A stretch of DNA of 64,000 nt from Cladosporium sp. IMV 00045. Taxonomy: Eukaryota > Ascomycota > Dothideomycetes > Cladosporiales > Cladosporiaceae. This document shows, in pieces, positions 45,389 through 56,995 of the stretch; position 1 is the first letter of the stretch, and every line of letters begins with the position of its first letter. The notes beneath the pieces were generated by a model. The model was given only the letters and a program-made list of their open reading frames with translations. It was not told where the DNA came from and did no database searches. Position numbers and translations under genes: made by a program. The stretch covers positions 1-64,000 of the forward strand of contig MSJI02000297.1 of assembly GCA_001931905.2 (NCBI GenBank). The letters run 5' to 3'.

Positions 45389-46689
45389 GAGACCTTACCT
45401 CATGCGACTACGTCTACTCATGCCGCCACCTATCATCGAATACGATTGCGTGGGTCTAGTGAACTGTGATAGAGTAGATACATCTGCTGTGTGAAATTCT
45501 AACGCGCTCTTTGTAAGCAACCCACGAATACGACATTCCCCTTTCTCGCCTGTGAGACTTTCTACAAAATAGTAGTGGCCTTCCAACTTCCTCGTGTGCA
45601 TCACTAAGCTACCTTAACTGACTCAAGCAACAACAGCACATGGCCTTCTCAATTTCCCCATTCGAGGCTTGACGCGTGACTTAGTAATTACTGTTGCATG
45701 AAAATGCCATGCGGCATCTGATTTCGCGCTAGGGAAGAATCGCATGCACTGCGATGCAGACATTTGTTTCTGATTCGTGAGAGCCGAGGGTAAGGTAAGT
45801 GAGTAGCAAGTCATTCTCGTGGGCTGCTGCTGGCTTCTGTCAATTATGCCGGTTGCGTGTGAGCGGTTGTGGTTTGAGGCATGTTGGTTCTAGTTATCTT
45901 CCATAGCGATTGCACGCAAAGCAAGAAACGCCATCATCACTTCTGCCCCAACGTCTTCACCCAACACCCGCAGGCAACCGTGTTCTCATTCATCCGAGGC
46001 ATCCGACGATTATGATGATGAAGTCTTCCGGCGATACGGAAAAACGTATCGCCTTGAAGTCCTTGCGCGGCGACTAGTATCGAAAGACTGTCAAGATCAT
46101 TGGCTGTAAGACTCAGTAGCGCCTCCGATCAAACGTTTCTGGCCCATGCATCTCTTAATCCTCCGAGCCACATGAACCAGGGTTTCTCCGCATTTCACAC
46201 ATGCTCCTACAATGCGGCGAGGACCTTTACTTATTTGACTATACTCGCCCATTCGTCTTTGTTATGCACGGCGGGGCTTGTCATGGAGTCCACCGGGTCG
46301 GTCTGCCTCAATTAGCACTAGTCAGCTCCTGGGGTTGCGGTGTCGTTCGCCGCGTAGGGCGGAAGGGCTATATCGGCATTGCAATCTCGCAGCCATGTTC
46401 TTCCACCTCGGGATGCGGTTCCACCCCACCGCTTCTTCAAGTCTAGATGGACGAAAGTTGGCCCCCCTAGTAGTCAAAAAGAACTTCGAGTCCGCCCTTC
46501 TTTCTCCAGAAGTCACTATACAATTACTCCATCATCCACACCACCCTCTCCGCAGTTTTTGTTTCTTGCTGTCATCTCCTCTCGAAAAGTACCTGAGTCG
46601 TCACCGTTTCTTGGCAGTGATCGTAGGAGAGACATACAGACAGACCCTCTCTCGTCTGGCCTCACTCAAGTGGCAACACCACCACCAAC
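45389..46689. other. intergenic, no gene seen
   Basis: 1.3 kb holding the 3' flank of the bromodomain gene and the promoter of the sugar transporter. Short frames only. Confidence 0.5.
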
Positions 46690-48477
46690 ATGGCCGACCA
46701 CTTCGGGCCCGTCGAGCCCAAACACCCAGACAATGACATCGAAAACCACGCAGCGCACGCCCCCACCCCCAACGACGCCATGCAACCCAACACGAGCCGG
46801 GAAGAGACAATGCTCAATGCGCAATCCGCCACGCAAAAGGAGCAGAACATGACCCTCCTGCAAGGCATCAAACTCTACCCCAAAGCCATCGGCTGGTCGG
46901 TGCTGATTTCGACGCTCATCGTGATGGAAGGCTTCGACATCGCGCTCATCAACAACCTCTACGGCTTCCAGGCCTTCAACGAGAAATTCGGCGTGCAGCA
47001 GCCCGACGGCAGCTGGCAGATCCCCGCCGAGTGGCAGGCGGGCTTGTCGAACGGCGCGAATGTCGGTGAGATTATTGGGTTGTTTATTAATGGCATTGTT
47101 TCTGAGAGGATTGGGTATCGTTATACCGTTTTGGGCTGCTTGGTGCTCATTTCGGGGTTCACGGCGATTTTCTTCACGGCCGAGAATGTGCAGACGTTGC
47201 TTGTCGCGGAGATCTTGTGTGGTATTCCTTGGGGAGTTTTTCAGACGCTGACGGTTACTTATGCTTCGGAGGTGTAAGTGAGATGTTTTTTCCGGACTAC
47301 TTTGCTGGGACTAGACTGACATCTTGATTACAGTTGCCCTGTCGCTCTGCGTGGATATCTTACGACCTACGTCAATTTCTGCTGGGGACTCGGTCAGCTC
47401 ATCGCGATCGGCGTAATCAGAGCAATGCTGGAACGCGACGACCACTGGGCTTACCGCATTCCTTTCGCGCTGCAGTGGATGTGGCCACTCCCTCTGTTTA
47501 TCGGCATTTTCTTCGCTCCCGAATCTCCCTGGTGGCTTGTCCGCAAAGAGCGCGTCGCAGACGCGAAGAAATCGCTTCTCCGCCTGACCAGCCTGAACCG
47601 CGAGACGGACTTCGACGCGGACGAGACGATTTCCATGATGGTGCACACGACGAACCTCGAGAAGAAGATCACCAGCGGCGCTTCCTACCTCGACTGCTTC
47701 AAAGGCACCGACCTCCGCCGAACAGAAATCGTCTGCATGACCTGGGCCATCCAGAACCTCAGCGGCAACAGTTTCAGCAACTACTCGACCTACTTCCTGC
47801 AACAAGCCGGGCTCGACGAGCGCTCCTCCTACTCCTTCGCCATGGGCCAATACGCCATCAACATGGTGGGCGTCTTCGGCGCCTGGTTCCTGATGACCTG
47901 GGGCCTCGGCCGGCGCAGACTGTACCTCTACGGCCTCGTCGGCCTCTGCATCATGCTCTTCATCATGGGCTTCCTGGGCCTCACTCCCGAATCGCAACGC
48001 GACTCCTCCGCCATCGCCACCGGCAGCATGATGATATTGTGGGCCCTCGTGTACCAACTCACCGTCGGCACGGTCTGCTACTCGCTCGTCGCCGAACTCT
48101 CGACCCGCAGACTGCAGATCAAGACCGTCGTCCTCGGCCGCAACGCCTACAACGTCGTCGCCATCATCAACTCCGTCCTCACGCCGTACATGCTCAACCC
48201 CTCCGCGTGGGACTGGGGCAATTTCGCGGGTTTCTTTTGGGCCGGCATCTGCTTCTGCTGTCTTGTTTACACTTACTTCCGCCTCCCTGAGCCGCGCGGC
48301 CGCACTTTCGCCGAGCTCGATTTGCTCTTCGAGCGCCACGTGCCGGCGCGCGAGTTTGCGAAGACGCATGTGGATGTTTTCACGGAGAGCGTTAATGGGA
48401 GCTCGAGTTCTATCGATCATGGTGGGCGGGGCGTCACGACGCAATCGGAGAGCGCGCAGGGGAAGGTTTACGGTTGA
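46690..48477 (+). CDS. MFS sugar transporter, alpha-glucoside/maltose permease type
   Basis: A 575-residue plasma-membrane H+/sugar symporter of the MFS sugar-porter family. Two exons: 46690-47273 and 47334-48477, 60-nt intron (GTAAGT, CTGAC, TACAG). About twelve hydrophobic spans follow a hydrophilic 60-residue N-terminus. Family motifs: SERIGYRYT after TM2-3, PESPWWLVRKERV at the start of the central loop, and PEPRGRTFAELDLLFE after TM12. The spacing and the GxPWGVFQTLTVTYASEVCP stretch resemble fungal alpha-glucoside permeases (Mal31/Mal61 type) rather than hexose carriers. No maltase or regulator gene is next to it. Confidence 0.88.
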
Positions 48478-51393
48478 GATGAATTTGGACCTCAATTGCT
48501 TGGGGTTGGAGCTGGATTTCATTATGGGATTTTCGAAGAGCGCATCTTACGACTTTTTTGGTGGAGCGTTTCAGCGATTCGAGCATGCATACGTATTATT
48601 CACTTTATCATGATGGATGGGCACAGTACATACACACACATTTACTTACATAATTGACGAATCCGGATTTGAGAGATCACACGACTGAACTGTCCTTTTT
48701 TGAATTTGCTATCAAACTTACCTCCTCTTTACTTTGCGGGGTGGCATTCGTCAAGGAGACTTATTTTCTATATGGTGACTTCTTCATTGAGAGTTCTAAT
48801 TTTGCTCATCGCTTAAGAGGGTGGATCAAAGGGAATGGTCTTCTGCTTATCAATACAATAGTTGAGTTCGATGTGAATGTGTGTACAGGCGGCAGGATAG
48901 AGGGCAAAAGGGAACAAAGATCTAGACTATAGGATTCGAGATAGCTTTGTATTATAGCGGCTAGAATCGAAGCGAGGCTTGAAGGGGAGAATCTGTCTGG
49001 ATGAGTTTTGGTGAAAATGACATAAGAAACGAAAAGTGTTTGCGAAGCGTTACTTTGGTTTTCGTCACTGCTCTGCGATGTGTAATAATGATGAGTTTGG
49101 GTATCAAGGCGAACAGTCTTCGGGGATTGAGGCCGTCTCGCGCTCAGTAGGAGGAATGTACTTGTTCGTCCAGTCGTACGATGCGTATTCGCAATTCCAG
49201 GAGGTGACGTGGACTTTGGAACAGTACACAAGAGTGAGGTATTGAGGTACTGGGGTATTGAGGATAAAGATAGCGACTTGTAGGGCTACGACCCGCGGCC
49301 AGTCGTGCGCCTAGGAGGCGCTCAGAAGGCGTTCTAATTAATTAATAGGCTACGTAAGAGTATAACTAGGTAGCGAATCGGCATAATAATAGAGTAAAAA
49401 TAGGTTATTATCATGTATTATAGGCGACGATTAAACGATTAATTAAGTGATAACTATATTAAATGAAGTTTAGATTTTAGCACTTTAGTATTTTTCATAT
49501 TTTTGGCACTTTTGTAGGTATGGCCGACCGTCAAAGCCGACAAAACTCCACGTTTCGTTCGTTGAAGGTCCATGCCTTCGACTTCACTACCTACTCACTT
49601 ATACTGAATATTCTCGATCTTCTCGCTCGAATGAACGCGTTTTGATTTAGCCCGAAAATATGAGATATCTCCTTAGGCGATGCATCCGCATCCCAAGGGG
49701 CTGAATGTTTGCGCCATGTCACTTGCTGTCGCTTTGCATGTCGCGGCGAAGAAGGCAGCAATGTTCTCCTGTACACCTATACATCGGAGACACTATTGAG
49801 AAGGCTGAAGCTTGCAAAAGTTTCAGATCATGATCGCACGACAATGCTCACGTGGTCGTGCTGTTCAACTCTCTGGAAACTGGCACACCACGGACTTTCG
49901 TCGTCGACACGAACCCCTCGGCTCTCCTGCCCCTGCCCATGGATCATACCGGCGGCAATCTTGATATGGGATGACTGGTCGCTCATCAACAGAGTCCTTT
50001 GGCTGTACTCAAGGACTGCCGGTGTTGGTAGGCCAGCTTCTGGCGTTGCCACGATGTTTCAGTCGCACCACATGTCATCTACAACGCATCTACCACCACA
50101 TCAAGTCTTTTTGTACTTCACTTGTCTATCACCAAATCCGCAACATTGAAATGGGCCTTGTCATACGGCATCTATCGTCGAGACTGCGGCGGCCTTCGGA
50201 TAGTCCTCTAGCAAACCCGGCGACTGTTCCAATGTGGTTGATGCAACCTTAGTCCACCGAGATGCAGGCTGTCTTACACCCCCTAACTTCACATGCGGCC
50301 TCTGGATTGACACGAATAGTTCGGCCGTCTCTTCCTCTCCAATCGGAATACCGGACCGCAGCATTCCCAACAGGAAACACGGCGCAGCTTATGCTGGTTC
50401 AAACGTTTTGAGTAAGTCTGTGATCGAAGCGTTACGATGCCTGTTCACAAGGGCACTTCAACCTAAAAGGTACAAACTCCCTATTTCGCCGGTATCTACA
50501 AAGAGACTCATCCAAAACAACCAGGACCAATCGCTCAACTTGACCTTGTTCAATCTGGGGGCGTTCCTGACAACATTTCACCTGTACAACGGCGTATCAG
50601 ACTCACATGACAAATTCTCACAGGGTTCGCGGCCACGTTGCGCATCCCTCTAACTCCGGTTCGCTAGATATTCAGGCTCCTTTTTGTCTGCCTGTGTTCC
50701 ATGCAACACAGCTCTTTGCACCAACAGAAGGCAACAAGGCAACTTGGTCATATGAGCCGGAACGAAATCGACAAGAGTCACAGACTTGATCGATCGCGTT
50801 GGCCTTGATGATCTAGAAAAACACGTAAAAACCACATCAGCGGCTGTACTCACAACCGCTCCGGATTGCCCGGCGGATCGCAAAGCATTGTAGGATCTCT
50901 AGATGCTCACGCCCTGGCTTGCTAGGTCAGCACAACGTATCTTACCACAAGAACGAAGCACTCCCCACGGACTGACTTCACATCTACACCGACAGGCTCA
51001 GAGCGCCTTCTTGTGGTATAACACCTTCAATGCTTTGAATTATCTTGGACAGATCGACGAACAACCAGCTTTTCGCCCGACCAACACCATTATCTTCATG
51101 GAACACCACGCTACGGAAGCACTCCCCCGTGTTCCCCTAGTCAAAGTTCCTACAACTTCACGCATAAGTCTAGACTTGCTTTTCTCGCGTGGCTGTCGCC
51201 CACAAGGCTACAAACATGGCTTTGACATGTCGTCAGGTCCCGCATAGGTACTTTCATACCGACAGGACCAGGCAACCCTCTTTTCGAATATTTATATGAC
51301 CACATCCGACGATCTTTTGTCTTCGTTCTCTTCGCCACTTCCATATGCACCACAACACTAGCTTGCATACACACCCTTGTCTGGTTAATCATC
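48478..51393. other. 2.9-kb gene-poor stretch with AT-rich and decayed sequence
   Basis: No intact gene found. 49320-49510 is markedly AT-rich (separate entry). From about 49700 to 50650 several moderately long frames lie in different phases on the + strand and are broken by stops; some pieces look protein-like (for example FVVDTNPSALLPLPMDHTGG near 49890), which suggests an old, decayed gene that I cannot name. The last 700 bp are the upstream region of the HypX-like gene. Confidence 0.45.
49320..49510. mobile_element. AT-rich island, probable remnant of a degraded repeat
   Basis: About 190 bp with many TA steps (TTAATTAATTAATAG, TAACTAGGTAG, ATTATAGG), sharply different from the GC-rich flanks. 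Such tracts in filamentous ascomycetes are commonly leftovers of transposons altered by repeat-induced point mutation. No ORF, terminal repeat or target duplication is visible, so the element type is unknown. Confidence 0.35.
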
Positions 51394-53511
51394 ATGAAGA
51401 TCCTCTTCATCTGCACTGCACACAATTCGCTCTCGCAGCGCCTGTACTTGGCCTTGTCGAGATCCCACGAGGTGACTATCGAGTACGCGATCTCCGACGA
51501 AGTCATGCTCGAGGCCGTTGCCTTGGCGAATCCAGATCTCGTCATTTGCCCTTTCCTCACAACCTTCGTTCCCAAGAAGATCTACGAGGATGTCTTGACC
51601 CTCATTGTTCATCCTGGTCCGCCGGGAGATGCTGGGCCAAGCTCAATCGACTGGTTGATTCTTGGCGACGACGGCTCCGTCGAAGATGAGGCGCAGCTCC
51701 TCATGCAGATGGAGGCCGGCATCGTTCGTCCGGGTCGATCCCACTGGGGCGTCACTGTACTCCAAGCAATCGAAGAGTTCGACGCAGGTCCGGTATGGGC
51801 TTATCAGCAATTCCCGATCGACATCGATGACCCGAACCTCACCAAATCGTCTCTTTACCGTGGAGATGTTGCTCATGCAGCAATCATTGCCACACTTGCC
51901 GCTGTGAAGCGCATCGAGAACGCTGCACTGGCGAACCCGCTGCCTTTCCGGAGGAACTCCATCGTTCGCCCTTACAACCCAAAGATGCAGGCAAAACCTG
52001 AGTACGGCTTACTCTCAGTCTCCGACAACCAGCCATTCAGAGGAGGTGTTACCCACGTGAGGCCATTGCTCAAAGCCTCCTTTGGTGGCTTCGATGCTAG
52101 TCGCCACACTGCGCAATACATTTCCCGCCGCGTCAGATGCAGCGACTCTCAACCTGGTGTGTTAAGCAGAGTCTTCGGGCCGAACATGTACATCTACGGA
52201 GGTACTGTGGACGACACAATGAGACTTGTTGAGCCAATCATTCTTGCGGGTACCACCACCGGCATTCTGGCAATCCGTGATGGTGCAGTCTGCATTGCCA
52301 CAGCGGACAAAAAGGGTATCTGGATCACCCATGTACGCCGGTCAAAGGCGAAGAAGGACAGGGCGCTCTGGCCCAAGGTGCCTGCCATCCTAGGCCTGGT
52401 TCAGCTGAACATCTTGGATGAGGCCATGATCCGGAAGCTCAGTCTGCCGCAACTCTTCGACTTTCCTCTTGCAATCGGCAAAACCTATCAAGAGGTGTGG
52501 GTTCAATTCGACCTGGATGAGAATCTCAACAAGACTGCATACCTGCACTTCGAACACTACAATGGCGCCATGAGTACTGATCAGTGCTCGCAACTGATCG
52601 AAGCCATGGACTTCATACTCGCATGCGCTGCCACCGACGTGTCCATCAAAGCACTGGTACTTATGGGTGGGGCGTACTTCAGCAACGGCATCGCTCTCAA
52701 TGTCATCGAAGCTGCTGCTGATCCAGCTCAAGAGTCCTGGCTCAACATCAACCGCATCAACGACGTGGTGCACTACCTCCTTCACGAGTTTCCCTCTCGC
52801 AATATCCTCACCATTGCAGCCATGAGAGGCAATGCGGCCGCAGGAGGTGTCGCTCTCGCCACTGCTTGCGACTTTGTCATCGCCGGCTCTGAAATCGTCC
52901 TCAATCCCGCATACCGCGCGATCGGCCTCCACGGATCCGAGTACCATACACTCTCCTACTACGGAAGATGCGGCGAAGCCAACGCATCCAAACTCCTCAG
53001 AGCCGTGCTCCCCATGAGTCCACTGCAAGCCCGACAAATCGGCCTTGTGGATTTCATCTTCCCCGGCGCTGGACGCACACTAGATGAACACATCCACAGC
53101 CACGTCGCTCTTATGCTCAAAGACGGGGTCATCCAACAGGGTCCATGGAAGTATAAAATCGACCTTTCCTCGGCGGCACTGGCATCCGCACGCGCGAGCG
53201 AACTGGCCGAAATGAGCAAGGACTTCTGGTCGCCGCGCTCTATCCGCTATCACAGCCGCCGCTACAACTTCGTGCGCAAGAACAAAGCTACCAAGACACC
53301 GCTTCGCTTCGCCGTGCATCGTCGTGGCATCGATTGCCTGGACGAAGAAGAGACAGTCGAGTTCGACGAAATTCAACCCTACAAGATCCGCGCGAAGCAG
53401 CAGCTGCTGGCCGATCTCCGCGCCTCTGTCTGGACAGAGGTGGCGGGCGTGATCGATTCAAGACGACTGCACCGCGCAGAAACCGCTGTTGCCACCGGTG
53501 CCACCCACTGA
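51394..53511 (+). CDS. HypX/HoxX-type fusion: formyltransferase-like plus enoyl-CoA-hydratase-like protein
   Basis: A 705-residue intronless gene. HypX proteins fuse a formyl-THF-binding transferase domain to a crotonase-fold domain; in bacteria HypX releases CO for the [NiFe]-hydrogenase active site from a formyl group via formyl-CoA. N-terminal part (1-~300): MKILFICTAHNSLSQRLYL, LVICPFLTTFVPKKIYED, the HPGPPGDAGPSSIDW loop, and HWGVTVLQAIEEFDAGPVWA with the probable catalytic Asp. C-terminal part (~360-620): LMGGAYFSNGIALNVIEAAA and IAAMRGNAAAGGVALATACD (the two oxyanion-hole regions of crotonases) and NPAYRAIGLHGSEYHTLSYY. All read closely like HypX. No hydrogenase gene is present and fungi of this kind lack [NiFe]-hydrogenase, so the physiological role must differ. 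Convergent with a dihydroxyacetone-synthase-type gene 409 bp away. Confidence 0.85.
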   Translation: MKILFICTAHNSLSQRLYLALSRSHEVTIEYAISDEVMLEAVALANPDLVICPFLTTFVPKKIYEDVLTLIVHPGPPGDAGPSSIDWLILGDDGSVEDEAQLLMQMEAGIVRPGRSHWGVTVLQAIEEFDAGPVWAYQQFPIDIDDPNLTKSSLYRGDVAHAAIIATLAAVKRIENAALANPLPFRRNSIVRPYNPKMQAKPEYGLLSVSDNQPFRGGVTHVRPLLKASFGGFDASRHTAQYISRRVRCSDSQPGVLSRVFGPNMYIYGGTVDDTMRLVEPIILAGTTTGILAIRDGAVCIATADKKGIWITHVRRSKAKKDRALWPKVPAILGLVQLNILDEAMIRKLSLPQLFDFPLAIGKTYQEVWVQFDLDENLNKTAYLHFEHYNGAMSTDQCSQLIEAMDFILACAATDVSIKALVLMGGAYFSNGIALNVIEAAADPAQESWLNINRINDVVHYLLHEFPSRNILTIAAMRGNAAAGGVALATACDFVIAGSEIVLNPAYRAIGLHGSEYHTLSYYGRCGEANASKLLRAVLPMSPLQARQIGLVDFIFPGAGRTLDEHIHSHVALMLKDGVIQQGPWKYKIDLSSAALASARASELAEMSKDFWSPRSIRYHSRRYNFVRKNKATKTPLRFAVHRRGIDCLDEEETVEFDEIQPYKIRAKQQLLADLRASVWTEVAGVIDSRRLHRAETAVATGATH

Positions 53512-53919
53512 TCTCCTGACTCCGCCGCCGGTTGAGAAGCCTTGCGAGTTCTCGTGCCATTATAAGCCGACGCAGGCGTTGTTGACCCCGCCGGAGTCGC
53601 CGATGCCATTGAATTTGCCGAATCCGGTTGGATGATGGCAGAGTATTGGCCTAGGTGATGATTTGTTTGCTAACGATACCCCATGACGGATTGGAGTAAG
53701 GTAGGCGCATGGAGCAAATAGACGTTGCGTGGCTGAGAGGTTTGCGGTCCACTGAAATCAATTCTCATACGTTGGTAATTGGTGTCTTGGGGGACTGGAA
53801 TTTAACGAGATGTCTTTGTTTCTTTACGTATACCTTCAAATACCGCAACGAATCTATCATACATCGCCGTAATCAACGCGCAATTTTTTTGAACCCCGCC
53901 AACAGCGAATGTAATCCTT
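53512..53919. other. intergenic between convergent genes
   Basis: 408 bp holding the 3' flanks of the HypX-like (+) and transketolase-like (-) genes; nothing else seen. Confidence 0.6.
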
Positions 53920-56231
53920 CTAGTGAGACGGCAGCTCCAGCAACTCAGTGAACTCGCCTCGTCCGATAACACCCTCCTTCCAGTCTCCAACGAACGTCTC
54001 GATCTTCTTCGTCATACCCTCCACATTGAACCCGAAGTGGTCGTAGATGTATTTACCCGGCAAGCTATGTCCGAAACTGCGCATGTTCATTCCAGCATCA
54101 GCGTAACGCTCCCATCCCAAGCTGACATAAGGCTCAATGACCACGCTTGGAATATTCTCATTCCTGCGCAGCACCTCGCGCTGATACTCCTTGCTCTGCT
54201 GGCGGAACAAGGCGTGCGAAGGGAAACTGACAACTCGGGCTTTGACGGGCAATTGCTCGGCGACTTTAAGAGCGAAGTGCAGCTCTGCGCCAACTGAGAT
54301 GAGCGTCACAGCCGCGTCCTTCTCCTCTTTCACCACGTAGGCGCCTTTCTTGACACCGTCGCGTTTCGTCACGCCAGTCTGCGGCAAAGCGTGGCGGCTG
54401 ACGGATATCATGCTCGGCCCCTCCTTGTAGCTAATAGCAGCCTCCCACGCACCAGCCACTTCCTCACTGTCAGCGGGGCGAATGTAGTGCATATTCGGCA
54501 TTGCGCGGTAGAGAGCCGCGAGCTCCACGGGCTGATGCGTGGGGCCGTCCTCGCCGGCGCCGATGGAGTCGTGCGTCGCGACGTGGATGACGGGGATCTT
54601 TTGCAGAGCGCCCATGCGCACCGCGGGAGCGGCGTAGAGGTAGAACATGAAGAACGACGAGGTGATGGGGATGATGGTGCCGGGCGAGTAGGCCGCGAGA
54701 CCGTTGGCGATGGCCGCCATGACGTGCTCGCGGATGCCGTAGTGGATGTAGCGGCCTTTGTAGCTGCCTTGGGCGCCACCTGGGGAGATGTTAGCGTACT
54801 ATTCGACTGTCTAACTTTCGCAAGATTTGAACTAACTGATTGGCTTGAGGTCTGGAGGGTTGAAGATCTCGTAATCCTTGTACGTGAGATTGACCGAAGG
54901 CGTGAGGTCAGCAGTGCCAACCATGAAAGTATTGATCTTTTCGATCATGTCCTTCATCACGTAATTGTTGCTCTTCCTCGTAGGCGTGTTTTCCGTGGGG
55001 AATTCCTTGGGAATGAGACTGTTCCAGTCCGCAGGCAGTCTGCCCTCAACCCGAGCCTGGAACTCAGCGCCCAACTCTGGGAAGGCTTGCTTGTACTGCT
55101 CGACGAGATCGTTCCATTCGGACACCCACTTGTCGCCTCTTGCGGGGATATCTGCGTAGAACTCCTTGACTTTCTCTGGGATATGGTACTTCTTCGACGT
55201 GTCCCAGCCATAAGCTTTCTTCATGTCCGCCACGTTGTCTGTGCCAAGAGGAGCTCCATGTGAGATTGCCTGACCAGCTTTGGCGCTACCCACACCGATG
55301 ATGCTGCGAACGTTGATGAAGAGTGGTTTTGTGCGGTTTGGATCGCGACCCTTCTCCATGGCTGCCACGATTGAATTAACGTCGTTGATGCCATCCTCGA
55401 CATCAATGATTTCCCAACCGCAAGCTTCCATCTTCTTGTTGACGTCTTCGGTGTTGGTCAGATCAACACTTCCGTCGCAAGTGATCTGATTGTTGTCGTA
55501 GATGCACTGTAGTTGTCAGCGAAATGCAGTACTGTTAGACAGTGTCAATTTACTCACAGTGAGATTCGTCAACTTGAGATGACCAGCGTAGGAGAACGCC
55601 TCACAGCCTACACCTTCTTGCATACAGGCGTCACCAACTGTAACCCAAATATGGTTGCTGACCACATCATAGCCTGGACGATTGTAAGTCGCCGCCAGAT
55701 GTTTCGATGCCATTGCAAGTCCAACCGCATTCGCAATGCCCTGTCCGAGAGGGCCAGTGGTGAGCTCAATGCCTTCATGCTCAATCTCAGGGTGGCCTGG
55801 ACATAGCGAGTCTGGTCTCTCCGAGTGATACGAAAGAAGTTGCTCCCATGTCATAGCTTTGTACCCGGAGAGATAGTGGTTGCAATACTGGAAAAGACAG
55901 GCATGGCCGTTCGAAAGACAAAACGGTCTCGATTGAACCACGTTGGTTGATGTGGTGCGTACTTCATTGTGTATTTCCAGAGAGCCACTCCCAGAGCTGC
56001 CATACCAATAGCTGAGCCAGGGTGGCCCATGCCGAATTGCTCGCAGAGGTCCGCTACGAGAAGACGGAAGTTCTGTAGTACCAGTTGAATGTCATCCTCA
56101 CTCGCACCTTTGCCGGACGGTGCGCTTGGCTTGTGTTCGCTTTTGAGGATGCCATTGGTCATGTTCTCGCCATATTTGGTAGATCTGGTGGGCCTCTGAA
56201 CTTCTGCTGTAGCCATTTTTCTTTTGGCCAT
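53920..56231 (-). CDS. dihydroxyacetone-synthase-type transketolase with a one-base frameshift
   Basis: A TPP-dependent transketolase closest in pattern to dihydroxyacetone synthase (formaldehyde transketolase, EC 2.2.1.3). Exons: 56231-55558, 55506-54837, 54779-53920; introns 51 and 57 nt with matching phases. Marks: GMGHPGSAIGMAALGVALWK, LCPGHPEIEHEGIELTTGPL then GQGIANAVG, TPP motif GDACMQEG..IYDNNQ, YIHYGIREHVMAAIANGLAA, and THDSIGAGEDGPTHQP. In exon 1, the frame of NRDRFV (codon GTC at 55924-55922) and that of LSNGHACLFQ share one C at about 55922: one base is missing compared with the family, with no intron possible there. Corrected length would be about 734 residues. Everything else is intact, so a sequencing error or a very recent mutation is likely. 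The C-terminus ends PSH and has no peroxisomal PTS1. Confidence 0.87.
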
Positions 56232-56995
56232 TGGGGGAATGTGGAAAATGGAGTTTGTTGTTAGTTCAACAAAACTAGAACCTCTAGAGAGAGGAGTGTT
56301 TTAGATGATAAAGAGAGAGGACCAAAGGATATCAGCATCGAAAGATGGCTAATAAAGCTGTCCGCCAACAATGACATGACGCTTATTGCCGGCGGCTGCG
56401 GTTTGCGTATAGAGTACCGCATCGTCACCTCGAGATCAGAGTTCCGGTTTACCTTTGAAGAGGGGTGCGGATGCAGAGGCGGGGTGAGACCTCCCTCCGT
56501 GGATAGGGCATGTAATGTAAGAGAACATCGTGGCACATGGTCCAGTGGGAGAGGAGAGGGCGGACGAGGGGTCGACATGCCCTATGATGAGGTGGCGAAG
56601 GCAATCGGTGCCTACAATTACTCGTTCTGGCTCAGTTTTAATGAGTTCCCCGCCTTTCGTCCTCCACGTTGTTGATCGATCTGGGAAAGATCTGGAGTTG
56701 ACCGATTCTCAAATACAAGCAGACGTTTGACAATTAGTGTTGAGTAGTATTTTTGTTCTGCCTCAGCCCTTGCTCAGTTTGCTTGTTTTTGGGAATCGTT
56801 CCACTAGGTATTTGCTATGATGTAATTCTCAACGATCTGATTTGGAACAAACCGATTTGCAAATGTACATCCTGAAACCGAGCACACTCAAACCCGACGA
56901 TGTGAGTACCACGAGAGCGGGTCTAGGCTCGCATTCGTTTATACCCAAAGCCATGAAGAATTCAAGACTGCCACAAATCCGGGTTCAGGAGCCAC
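56232..56995. other. intergenic, no gene seen
   Basis: Promoter of the transketolase gene and 3' flank of the NTF2-like gene. Frames of up to 100 codons carry no recognisable motif. Confidence 0.5.

Noticed and set aside
51394..53511. Bacterial contamination as the source of the HypX-like gene
   Set aside because: The gene lies on the same contig as many intron-containing fungal genes on both sides, with no gap near it.
55915..55930. Programmed -1 ribosomal frameshift in the transketolase gene
   Set aside because: The bases around the site do not form an X XXY YYZ heptamer in the upstream frame and no such case is known in this family.
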